A stretch of DNA of 64,000 nt, from NCBI RefSeq assembly GCF_042665295.1, contig NZ_JBHTCO010000019.1, forward strand, positions 1 through 64,000, written 5' to 3'. Below, piece after piece: positions 18,457-25,743 of the stretch (the stretch's first letter is position 1; every line of letters starts with the position of its first letter). A program made the translations under genes and the position numbers. A model generated the notes under the pieces. That model had not been told where the DNA came from. It worked only from the letters and a program-made list of their open reading frames with translations, and did no database searches. This DNA is from Scopulibacillus_A cellulosilyticus. GTDB lineage: Bacteria; Bacillota; Bacilli; Bacillales; Sporolactobacillaceae.

Positions 18457-19035
18457 TCACACAAGCCCCATTTCTTTCATATCTTGATGGCGGTTACCTG
18501 TCCGCGGGTGCGGGCGTCCGCCTGTTGATGCTCCAATCGCGACGACTATTTCATCAGCACGCGGTGCATCAGGGATGTTAGTTTCAAAGGTAATATAATG
18601 AGATCGCTGGGATTCATCTGTTTTATGTACCATTGGAATAGTAATAGAAGTACCTGCGCCCCCCCGCTTATTTGTAAAGCTTAAAATACTGGTTCCTTTA
18701 ACGGCATCACGATATTTATTTCCAAACTTTAATGTGTGTATATAGGCAGAAGCATGTTCGATTTCGCCATCAACACCAACGACAGCGGCTTTCCCAAATG
18801 CTTCTACGTCGTCTGGTGAACCGACAACATTCAGCAGTTCTTCAACTAATAAAGTTCCTAATTCCGGGGCATAAGCATCGATTTCCGGCTTTAAATTCTC
18901 TACAAAACCTCTTCCTGCCCATGGATTTTTAATAACTGCTATCGCTGCTACCATCTTAACTGGATTGTCAACTTTTTTTCCGCCTTCAATAAATGTTTTC
19001 TCCATAACTGTAAATACTTTTCTAACTTCTAACAT
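18457..19035 (-). CDS. PF06684 (DUF1185, amino acid synthesis family) protein
   Basis: 192-residue protein of Pfam family PF06684. The C-terminal IGASTGGRPHPRTG is the strongly conserved family motif, and GKAAVVGVDGEIEHASAYIHTLKFG matches the family core. Known structures of this family show a chorismate-mutase-like trimeric fold, but no reaction has been established to my knowledge. The start was set at the ATG at 19035, eight bases after GGAGG, which is itself inside the last codons of the upstream monooxygenase gene; earlier TTG/ATG codons overlap the ribosome site. The close coupling with a luciferase-like monooxygenase suggests it acts on the product of that enzyme. Confidence 0.85.
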   Translation of the reverse strand: MLEVRKVFTVMEKTFIEGGKKVDNPVKMVAAIAVIKNPWAGRGFVENLKPEIDAYAPELGTLLVEELLNVVGSPDDVEAFGKAAVVGVDGEIEHASAYIHTLKFGNKYRDAVKGTSILSFTNKRGGAGTSITIPMVHKTDESQRSHYITFETNIPDAPRADEIVVAIGASTGGRPHPRTGNRHQDMKEMGLV

Positions 19036-19040
19036 TCTCA

Positions 19041-20195
19041 TTACCTCCAATTTAATTGAATAGATTTATCTTCAAATTTTGGCATAACTTCTTCTGTAAA
19101 AAGCTTCAAACTGCGCATAATCTTTTCATGTGATAATCCATTATGATTTATCCAAAGCAACAAGTTTTGTAAATTAAGTTCTTCTTTTAACTCTTGTATC
19201 TTCTCAGCAACATATTCTGGAGTACCAAACAATAGATTCCGCGGGTGTAAGAAGTCATATGTTAATTCTTGTCCGGGAGCAACTTCTTCGCCTGGATCCA
19301 TTAAATTTCCAAGCCCTCTCCAGTGGCAAATCCACCGGTAATTATTTAAAACGGCTTCTGCTGCATCTTCTCTTGCCTGTTCCATTGAATCAGCAACGTA
19401 AATATCTCTAACTAAAGCAATGCCATCACCCAGTTCGACTTGCTTGCCTTGTGTTTTGGAAGCAGTCTCTCTGTATAGTTCAAAACGCTTCTTAAGTTCT
19501 TTAATTGTAGGCATCCAAAAGATACCTTTTATACCTTGTTCAGCAGCCCTCTTAATAGAACGAGGTGAATCAATGACTTGCCAAAAAGGAGGATATGGCT
19601 GCTGATATGGCCTTGGCATAAGAGCAATTTTATTAATTTCCCCTTTTTCCATATCCATGAAATCTGATGACGCCGGGCTCATTGGGTGGCTCCACTTTAA
19701 TCCTTCCGGCGGGAACTGATAAAATTCTCCCTTATGCGAGAAGAAACGGTTTGACAGCGCTTTCTTTAATATCTCAAATGTTTCTTCAAAAATGGCACGG
19801 TTTTGTTCCTGATTCTTAGGATCAGCCAGCGTATTTAAATTAGCAGCTTCCCGTCCATATAAACCGCGAGCCAGACCAATATCGACTCTCCCTCCGCTTA
19901 ACTGATCAAGCATGGCTATATCTTCAGCTAAACGCAACGGGTGCCAAAACGTAATCACGTTTGCCGCTTGACCAATTCTAATATTTTTAGTTCGGGCAGC
20001 AATATCGGCGCCGATTAGGATCGGGTTTGGAATTAATTCATTTCCTTCGTGTCCAAAATGATGTTCTGTATACCAAATTGAATCAAAGCCATTTTCATCG
20101 CAATATACAGCTTGCTCTCTTGCCTCTTCCAAAACTTTATCAAATTCATTATGCCGTCCAGGCCCGGCAAGATTTGCAAAAATACCAAACTTCAT
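19041..20195 (-). CDS. Luciferase-like (LLM class) flavin-dependent monooxygenase
   Basis: 384-residue bacterial-luciferase-family oxygenase with the usual TIM-barrel landmarks: start MKFGIFANL, WYTEHHFGHEG (residues about 41-51), ITFWHPLRLAEDIAMLDQLSGGRVDIGLARG (flavin phosphate region) and FGTPEYVAEKIQEL near the end. It uses FMNH2 and O2, so it needs the reductase genes encoded in the same cluster. It is the first gene of the minus-strand cluster and lies divergent to the XRE-cupin regulator, across an array of TTAAGTAT half-sites. Start is ATG behind GAGGGG. Substrate unknown. Confidence 0.9.
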   Translation of the reverse strand: MKFGIFANLAGPGRHNEFDKVLEEAREQAVYCDENGFDSIWYTEHHFGHEGNELIPNPILIGADIAARTKNIRIGQAANVITFWHPLRLAEDIAMLDQLSGGRVDIGLARGLYGREAANLNTLADPKNQEQNRAIFEETFEILKKALSNRFFSHKGEFYQFPPEGLKWSHPMSPASSDFMDMEKGEINKIALMPRPYQQPYPPFWQVIDSPRSIKRAAEQGIKGIFWMPTIKELKKRFELYRETASKTQGKQVELGDGIALVRDIYVADSMEQAREDAAEAVLNNYRWICHWRGLGNLMDPGEEVAPGQELTYDFLHPRNLLFGTPEYVAEKIQELKEELNLQNLLLWINHNGLSHEKIMRSLKLFTEEVMPKFEDKSIQLNWR

Positions 20196-20233
20196 AGAAT
20201 CTCAACCCCTCTTCATAAAGTGATTTTTCTGAT

Positions 20234-20285
20234 ATACTTAAAGCATATTAAGTTAGAGTTAATTAAGTATTTGTTAATTAAGTAT
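20234..20285. promoter_or_regulatory. TTAAGTAT half-site array between monooxygenase and XRE-cupin genes
   Basis: TTAATTAAGTAT occurs twice as a perfect direct repeat (20259-20270 and 20274-20285, period 15 bp), and an inverted copy of the core, ATACTTAA, is at 20234-20241. The second direct copy lies in the -35/-10 spacer of the regulator's own promoter. This looks like the operator set of the XRE-cupin protein. Confidence 0.6.
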
Positions 20286-20299
20286 AAGTGAATTATAAT
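20271..20299 (+). promoter_or_regulatory. Probable promoter of the XRE-cupin regulator
   Basis: TTGTTA (20271-20276) and TATAAT (20294-20299) with 17-bp spacing. A TTAAGTAT half-site lies between the two hexamers, which fits autorepression. Confidence 0.55.
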
Positions 20300-20338
20300 T
20301 ATTTCTGACAATTTAGTCAAGGGGGAATTTTAATTATT

Positions 20339-20911
20339 ATGGATAAAAACCAAAAAAAAATTGGAGAGCAAATAAGGAAAATTAGGGAATCGAAAGGCAT
20401 AACTATTAATTATATTGCTAAAAAGACTGGTTTCACTTCAAGCTTTATCAGCCAATTCGAACGAGGATTGACAAAAGCTTCTATCGCTTCTTTGCAAAAA
20501 ATCACAAATATATTAGATGTTCGTCTATCTGAACTATTTGATCAAGATACTGAAGATAGTTCACTCAATGAACTAAACCCTGTTATTATACGAAAATCGA
20601 ACCGGCGCAAATTAGCCTATCCTGACGAGAAAGCGGTTGATCAATTACTTACAGGGTCAGGCGGGAAATTAGAAGTCACTTATAGTAAAGTCGAGCCAAA
20701 CGGGGGCAGTGGAGAGCTCTATTCACATGATATCGCTGAAGAATGTATTATCGTGCTGAAGGGGCAAATGGAGATTACTGTTGGCGAAAATAAATATACA
20801 TTAGACGAAGGGGATACGATCACTTTTTCAAGCCGAATTCCTCATGGATGGAAAAACATTGGTACAGAAGCATTAGAATTAATTTGGATTGTCACTCCTC
20901 CTACTTATTAG
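20339..20911 (+). CDS. XRE-family regulator with C-terminal cupin
   Basis: 190-residue regulator: an XRE helix-turn-helix at about 8-62 (IRKIRESKGITINYIAKKTGFTSSFISQFERG) and a cupin sensor domain at about 110-187 (EECIIVLKGQMEITVGENKYTLDEGDTITFSSRIPHGWKN). This class (SutR/PuuR-like) commonly represses an adjacent catabolic operon and responds to a pathway metabolite in the cupin pocket. The ATG is 12 bases after AGGGGGA, slightly long spacing. It stands divergent from the monooxygenase cluster and is probably its pathway-specific regulator. Confidence 0.88.
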   Translation: MDKNQKKIGEQIRKIRESKGITINYIAKKTGFTSSFISQFERGLTKASIASLQKITNILDVRLSELFDQDTEDSSLNELNPVIIRKSNRRKLAYPDEKAVDQLLTGSGGKLEVTYSKVEPNGGSGELYSHDIAEECIIVLKGQMEITVGENKYTLDEGDTITFSSRIPHGWKNIGTEALELIWIVTPPTY

Positions 20912-20941
20912 AGGATGTTTATATATTCCATAGTCAATATG

Positions 20942-20982
20942 AAAAAAGCACCACCCATATTTAATATGTGTGATGCTTTTTT
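20942..20982. terminator. Bidirectional terminator
   Basis: AAAAAAGCA...TGCTTTTTT hairpin with imperfect inner stem (CACCCATAT/ATATGTGTG), between the convergent XRE-cupin and WrbA-like genes, with T runs on both strands. Confidence 0.8.
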
Positions 20983-21001
20983 ACTGACTTTTAATCTGTG
21001 G

Positions 21002-21571
21002 TTATCTTGATAATTGAGGTGTACTTTCTCTGCCTTTTACTAATGTATTTGTGATATTGGCAACATGTTCTCCAAGAGCTTCACCCAATGCGAGACCTTT
21101 TTCAAAAAGTGAATTTCCCAATACATCATTGGCATCTTCTATCGGAGATGTTACACCTACGCCATAATAACTGCCGTATAATGCATTTTCAGGAATATTC
21201 GCTGGTAATCCGACGACCATCATTCCTTGGTGAAGCATTGGCGTAATTAAGTTAAGCATCGTAGCTTCAATGCCGCCATGGATAGTAGCTGTTGTACAGA
21301 AAACAGCACCTACTTTGCCGATGAGTTCGCCTTTAGCCCATAAGTAGCCAAGCTTGTCGATCCATTCCTTTAAACCTGAGCTGATGGTGCCAAAGTGTCC
21401 AGGGCAACCCCAGATAATAGCATCCATTTCTGTCAGATCTCTCACATTTGCTTGGTTTACGTGACTTAAGAAAACTTTCGCTCCTTCAACATTACGTGCC
21501 CCTTTAGCAATTGATTTAGCCAGCCGTTCAGTGTGGCCATCTTCACTATCATAAACGATGTAAATATTCAT
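21002..21571 (-). CDS. WrbA-like flavodoxin-family NAD(P)H:quinone oxidoreductase
   Basis: 189-residue flavodoxin-fold protein. MNIYIVYDSEDGHTERLAKSIAKGA is the FMN phosphate loop, and AIIWGCPGHFGTISSGLKEWIDKLG plus GAVFCTTATIHGGIEATMLNLITPMLHQGMMVVGLP match the WrbA family. Such proteins reduce quinones by two electrons. The ATG overlaps the TGA of the MFS gene by four bases and AAGGAGG lies in the MFS 3' end, so the two are translationally coupled. With the MarR gene upstream this resembles quinone- or electrophile-responsive MarR modules. Confidence 0.88.
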   Translation of the reverse strand: MNIYIVYDSEDGHTERLAKSIAKGARNVEGAKVFLSHVNQANVRDLTEMDAIIWGCPGHFGTISSGLKEWIDKLGYLWAKGELIGKVGAVFCTTATIHGGIEATMLNLITPMLHQGMMVVGLPANIPENALYGSYYGVGVTSPIEDANDVLGNSLFEKGLALGEALGEHVANITNTLVKGRESTPQLSR

Positions 21572-23352
21572 CGTTTTACCTCCTTCATTTTACGGTTAAT
21601 TGTACGCATAGCTTCCCGAAATTCTTTATCTCCGCCAAAAGACTGAACCTCGGAGTGCTGAGCGTTTTGTTGAATTTTTCTTATAGCATCTCGAAATTCT
21701 TTATCATTGTTTATTTGTTCATTTATTTGTTCGTTAGCATTCCCAGCTTTGATATTTTCACGAAACATCTTAAGCGCCTTCCGGTAATCTGAATCATTTA
21801 AATATTCTTCATCACTATTAGAAGGATGAGCCGGCATTTGGAATTCCTTAATTGCTTTGCGGAAATCTGCATCTGCGCTTTTTTGTTGATTAACCGTACG
21901 AGTGTTTACCGTATGTTGATTTACCGCACTTGGAAAATACCTTTCCTCCTGAAAAGCGGTAACTGCTGTTTGATCCATATGGTCAACTTCACCAAATTGC
22001 TCAGATATGCTTTGCTGAGAGACAAAAGCTGGCTCAGGTTTAGGCTGTGCTTGAGCAGCAGGCTTAGGTTGTGCTTGAGCAGCTGCTTGCTGTGCAGAAT
22101 GAGGATTATCCAAAAATTTCTTACCTGCAAAAGCCACACAAATTGAAAGAAGAAATGCAACCGCAGCAACATAGAAAGAAATACTTGGTTCAAACCACTC
22201 AGCAAGTTTACCGGCAAGAAAAGGTGCAATAGCCCCGCCGATAAAACGTAAAAAGCTGTATGCAGCTGATGCAGTTGAACGTTCAACAGGCGAAACTTCC
22301 ATAACAAGAGTTGTAACCAAAGTACCATTAATACCAAGGAATGCACCTGCAATAATAACGAGCGTCGCAAGAGCTGTACGGGCTTGCATATGGATGCCGA
22401 GTATATTTATAACAGACGAATGAGTTTGTAAAATAAGACCCATCGCCAGCATAACCAGCAATAACAGCAAGAGCATCCAGCTCATCGTTCGGCGCACATT
22501 AAAGCGCCTTTGCATTATTGGTGCGATAAATACTGAGGTAATTGCCATAAATACACCCCAGCCAAAGAACACCCATCCGAGCGCATGGATGCCCATGTGC
22601 AAGACGAATGGCGTATAACCTAACAGTGTAAAGAAGCCGTAATTATACAAGAAGGCTGTAAAGCCCATTGTTAACAAACCGCCGTGACGCAGTGCCTTAA
22701 TCGGATCCGCTACAGAAGTCGTTTTTTCCGGCTTAGGCAGTTTAGGAAGAAAAATCGATAAAAAGATAAATCCAATAAGCATAAGAACAGCGACGCCAAA
22801 GAATGGTCCGCGCCAGCTGATGCCGCCTAAGAGACCTCCGACAAGCGGTCCAACCGACATACCTAATCCGAGCGCTGCCTCATAAAGAACAACAGCTCCG
22901 GCTGTCCCCCCTGTTGATACCCCAACGATTGTAGATAGAGCAGTCGCAATGAACAGGGCATTACCAAGTCCCCAGCCTGCACGGAACCCAACAATAGCAC
23001 CAACAGTATTGGACATACCAGCTAAAGCTGAGAACACAATGATCAATATAAGTGCAATAAGCAACGTCCACTTTGCTCCGATACGGCTTGAGACCGCACC
23101 AGTGATTAACATCATAATGCCTGTAACTAACATGTAGCTGGTGAATAGCAATTCAGTCTGGCTTGCTGTTGCATGCAGACTTTTCGCAATAGACGTTAAG
23201 ATCGGGTCAACTAATCCAAGACCCATGAATGAAATAACACAGGCGAAACATACGGCCCACACAGCCATCGGTTGTTTGAAACTGATTTTATGACTATCAG
23301 TGTGTTCCGACGGTTGGGGTGTTGTAGTATGAGATGTTTCTGTTTGTTGCAC
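21568..23352 (-). CDS. MFS drug-type efflux transporter with repeat-bearing C-terminal tail
   Basis: 594 residues, about 180 more than a normal drug:H+ antiporter. Residues 30-410 form a 12-segment MFS carrier (GLGLVDPILTSIAKSL, motif A-like GAVSSRIGAKWTL). Residues 417-442 are an Ala-Gln-Pro-Lys linker with two AQAQPKP copies. The remaining tail to 594 is hydrophilic and contains four copies of a short helix motif, D-x-[DE]-[FY]-R-x-A-[ILM]-[KR]-x-[FI]: DADFRKAIKEF (494), DSDYRKALKMF (520), DKEFRDAIRKI (550) and DKEFREAMRTI (575). Start is GTG behind AAAGGAGG. It lies downstream of a MarR gene and is coupled to a WrbA-like gene. The tail's function is unknown; a cytoplasmic interaction module is inference. 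Confidence 0.88.
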   Translation of the reverse strand: MQQTETSHTTTPQPSEHTDSHKISFKQPMAVWAVCFACVISFMGLGLVDPILTSIAKSLHATASQTELLFTSYMLVTGIMMLITGAVSSRIGAKWTLLIALILIIVFSALAGMSNTVGAIVGFRAGWGLGNALFIATALSTIVGVSTGGTAGAVVLYEAALGLGMSVGPLVGGLLGGISWRGPFFGVAVLMLIGFIFLSIFLPKLPKPEKTTSVADPIKALRHGGLLTMGFTAFLYNYGFFTLLGYTPFVLHMGIHALGWVFFGWGVFMAITSVFIAPIMQRRFNVRRTMSWMLLLLLLVMLAMGLILQTHSSVINILGIHMQARTALATLVIIAGAFLGINGTLVTTLVMEVSPVERSTASAAYSFLRFIGGAIAPFLAGKLAEWFEPSISFYVAAVAFLLSICVAFAGKKFLDNPHSAQQAAAQAQPKPAAQAQPKPEPAFVSQQSISEQFGEVDHMDQTAVTAFQEERYFPSAVNQHTVNTRTVNQQKSADADFRKAIKEFQMPAHPSNSDEEYLNDSDYRKALKMFRENIKAGNANEQINEQINNDKEFRDAIRKIQQNAQHSEVQSFGGDKEFREAMRTINRKMKEVKR

Positions 23353-23420
23353 CCCGAAAACCTCCTTTGATATTTAAAATTATTAAACTAGCAAATAGAC
23401 ATATCAACTTACAAATAAAC

Positions 23421-23444
23421 AAAACTTGGCTGATACCAAGCTTT
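23421..23444 (-). terminator. Hairpin between marR-type and MFS genes
   Basis: Minus-strand hairpin AAAGCTTGG-TATCAG-CCAAGTTTT (9 pairs with one G-T) followed by a T-rich stretch. It may terminate the MarR transcript or attenuate read-through into the MFS gene, which begins 69 bases further on. Confidence 0.45.
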
Positions 23445-23610
23445 AGGCGCCGGCAGCAGCCTAGTTGCCGTTATACTAAGTACTTAAAATTGACTTCTGC
23501 GTCGAGTTGACAACATTGCTGTCAATTTATCCTTTCCTTACGTACAAAAAGAAGAACCGATGCGCTAATCAGCTCACGGTTTCATCTCCTTTCTATTGTC
23601 ACCTGAAAGG

Positions 23611-24027
23611 TTATTCAAATAATTTTCGGCAAAGCCTTTCAAATTCAATTAATTCTTCAGGGGTAAGCTTCTTGTAATAATGTTTGAGCACATCATTTGT
23701 AGCTTCTCTAAGATCAAGAAGGTATTTTAATCCTTTATCAGTAAGAGCTACTTTTACGACACGGCGATCTTCGTCCGATCTCAATCGTTCTACAAGATTT
23801 ATTTTGTGTAAACGATCAACAAGAGACGTCGCTCCTCCTAAAGAAATCTGCAAGTGATCAGCGACTTCGGACATTTTCAATGGACCGTAATGTTCTAATA
23901 TTTGCAGCAGGTGGGATTGAGATCCTGTCACTTCGACGTTAATTTGCTTACGTATATCCATACGTACGAGCCTTATTGCCGCGATAAAAGGATTAACAGA
24001 TGAATAAATGGATTCCCTTGTTATAAT
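23611..24027 (-). CDS. MarR-family regulator, probable ATT or ATA start
   Basis: MarR winged-helix regulator: LKMSEVADHLQISLGGATSLVDRLHKINLVERLRSDEDRRVVKVALTDKG is the DNA-binding core. The first ATG (23961) would give only 116 residues and would remove helix 1. The frame continues upstream as ITRESIYSSVNPFIAAIRLVR, a typical MarR dimerisation helix, up to a stop beyond AAGGGGG. No ATG, GTG or TTG exists there; the codons at the right distance from AAGGGGG are ATT (24025-24027, 4 nt) and ATA (24022-24024, 7 nt). I therefore extend the gene to ATT; the ATG remains an alternative. It lies upstream of the MFS and WrbA-like genes and probably represses them. Confidence 0.78.
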   Translation of the reverse strand: MITRESIYSSVNPFIAAIRLVRMDIRKQINVEVTGSQSHLLQILEHYGPLKMSEVADHLQISLGGATSLVDRLHKINLVERLRSDEDRRVVKVALTDKGLKYLLDLREATNDVLKHYYKKLTPEELIEFERLCRKLFE

Positions 24028-24174
24028 AAATCCCCCTTTTTTAAATCACTGATACTATCCTAACCTAAATAGTAAGGTGATGTCAATAGTTTAACTATGT
24101 AAAGTAAATATTTTTATTATCCCCTTTAATATTTCATATTAAATAAGTAATGATTTGTTCTAAAATTGGGCATT

Positions 24175-24208
24175 AAAAAACTGTTTACAGTTGTGTAAAC
24201 AGTTTTTT
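24175..24208. terminator. Strong bidirectional terminator
   Basis: A perfect 15-bp stem AAAAAACTGTTTACA/TGTAAACAGTTTTTT with a 4-nt loop, just after the bacilliredoxin stop; T runs are present on both strands. Confidence 0.9.
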
Positions 24209-24218
24209 AAACATTAGC

Positions 24219-24650
24219 TTATGAACAATGCTCATCAAAAAGTTTTTCTATTTTATTAGCGACTTCCATCGGCTCGTAACCTTCAATTTCGTGACGTTCA
24301 ATCATTTGAACAATTTCGCCGTCTTTTAATAAGGCAAAGGAAGGTGACGATGGCGGATAACCTGTAAAATATTCTCGGGCGCGTTCCGTTGCTTCTTTGT
24401 CTTGTCCGGCAAAGACAGTAACGAACTGGTCCGGTTTATGATAACAGTTTGCAGCATATGCCGCCGCAGGACGGGCAACGCCTCCGGCACATCCGCATAC
24501 GGAATTAATCATGACAAAAGTAGTCCCTTGTTTTTTTAAGGCTTCATCCACTTCATCGGTGGTTTTTAACTCCTTATAACCTGCTTCAGTAATTTCACGG
24601 CGAGCTGTGTTCACAACGTCATTCATGAAAATATTAAAATCCATGCTCAT
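24219..24650 (-). CDS. brxB: Bacilliredoxin BrxB-type (YphP/YqiW family)
   Basis: 143-residue bacilliredoxin that removes bacillithiol from S-bacillithiolated proteins. The CGC active site in NSVCGCAGG falls at Cys52 and Cys54 with the start chosen here, the ATG at 24650, eight bases after GAGGAG; a GTG three codons earlier is less well placed. The family-specific EYFTGYPPSSPSFALLKDG is present. Its neighbourhood with the bkd operon is like that of B. subtilis yqiW (brxB), which favours BrxB over BrxA. Confidence 0.9.
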   Translation of the reverse strand: MSMDFNIFMNDVVNTARREITEAGYKELKTTDEVDEALKKQGTTFVMINSVCGCAGGVARPAAAYAANCYHKPDQFVTVFAGQDKEATERAREYFTGYPPSSPSFALLKDGEIVQMIERHEIEGYEPMEVANKIEKLFDEHCS

Positions 24651-24759
24651 TTTACTCACTCCTCAAAAATTGCTTGTCAGCCTAGGTTAATTGTAACTTG
24701 AAATAACCTAAAAAAACAAATAAATAAGATTCAACTCTCCAGTTTGTGCAATAATACTT

Positions 24760-25545
24760 TTACTTGCCATCGATGAAATCAAACAATCCGCCTAAAACGC
24801 TGCCTTCATCTCTGCTTCCCCCCGGCACTCCCGGCATTGCACTAAAGACACGGCTGGCGAGCCGGCTGAACGGCAAAGATTGCACCCAAACAGATCCCGG
24901 GCCGCGAAGCGTTGCAAAAAACAGGCCCTCACCGCCGAATAAGGCAGTTTTAACCCCTTTCACAAACTCTATTTCATATGAAACATCCGGGGTCATGGCA
25001 ACTAAACAGCCCGTATCGATACGAATCATTTGTCCCGCTTCTAAATTTACTTCTTTCATCGTTCCGCCGGCATGAACAAACGTTAAGCCGTCCCCTTCGA
25101 GTTTCTCCATGATAAAACCTTCGCCGCCGAAAAAACCGGTACCTAATTTCCGTTGAAATTCAACACCAACAGATACCCCTTTTGCTGCGCATAAGAAAGC
25201 ATCTTTTTGACAAATAATTTTTCCGCCAAGGAGCGACAAATCCATTGGAATAATCTTTCCCGGATACGGGGCAGCAAATGAGACGTGCTTTTTACCGGCA
25301 ACACGATTAGTAAAAGCGGTCATAAAAAGACTTTCACCCGTCACAAGCCGCTTTCCTGCCCCAAACAATTTCCCCATAAAACCTCTTTGGCTGCCGTCGC
25401 CAAAAATCGTCTCCAGTTCAATGCCGTCATCCATCATCATGAGAGCGCCGGCTTCAGCGATAGCCGTTTCATCCGGATCCAGTTCAATTTCAACAAATTG
25501 CATATCATCGCCATAAATTTTGTAATCTATTTCATGGTTGTTCAA
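24760..25545 (-). CDS. AIM24 / TIGR00266 family protein
   Basis: 261-residue protein of the AIM24 (TIGR00266) family, a beta-rich trimeric fold related to phage-type jelly rolls. Typical segments are VEIELDPDETAIAEAGALMMMDDGIELET, VSVGVEFQRKLGTGFFGGEGFIMEKLEGDG and FATLRGPGSVWVQSLP. The tail contains several Gly/Asp residues before FDFIDGK. Start is TTG with GGAGGG six bases upstream. It lies between bkdB and brxB; no biochemical function is known for the bacterial family and none is evident from context. Confidence 0.85.
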   Translation of the reverse strand: MNNHEIDYKIYGDDMQFVEIELDPDETAIAEAGALMMMDDGIELETIFGDGSQRGFMGKLFGAGKRLVTGESLFMTAFTNRVAGKKHVSFAAPYPGKIIPMDLSLLGGKIICQKDAFLCAAKGVSVGVEFQRKLGTGFFGGEGFIMEKLEGDGLTFVHAGGTMKEVNLEAGQMIRIDTGCLVAMTPDVSYEIEFVKGVKTALFGGEGLFFATLRGPGSVWVQSLPFSRLASRVFSAMPGVPGGSRDEGSVLGGLFDFIDGK

Positions 25546-25709
25546 GGACAGCCCTCCACATCCAATTTTGAGATATGTAAATCTGTAACTTCATTATAAG
25601 ACAATCAATCCGGGGGGAAAAGATCATAAATAAATGTTTAACTTATTAATCTCAGGGTATACATCTATGTAACCCACATCTTAAGCACCTTTTACCCCTA
25701 TTATTTTTT

Positions 25710-25735
25710 AAGGCAAACCATAAATGGTTCGCCTT
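25710..25735 (+). other. Stem-loop downstream of bkdB
   Basis: AAGGCAAACCA/TGGTTCGCCTT (11 bp, one mismatch) directly after the bkdB stop. The T run follows only on the plus strand; on the minus strand, from which bkdB is read, the stem is followed by A-rich sequence. It may protect the 3' end or terminate antisense transcripts. Confidence 0.45.
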
Positions 25736-25743
25736 TATTTTTA

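Noticed and set aside
13109..20195. Naming the cluster as the Rut pyrimidine pathway
   Set aside because: No RutB amidohydrolase or RutC, an NCS1 rather than RutG-type permease, and additional ALDH and PF06684 genes; similarity is only in enzyme classes.
21826..22146. Open frame on the plus strand opposite the MFS gene tail
   Set aside because: It lacks a ribosome site and its amino acid make-up (Leu/Cys/Arg-rich) is that of an antisense shadow of the Gln/Ala/Pro-rich tail.
25710..25735. Hairpin after bkdB as its terminator
   Set aside because: On the strand that is transcribed the stem is followed by A-rich, not T-rich, sequence; I list it only as a stem-loop.
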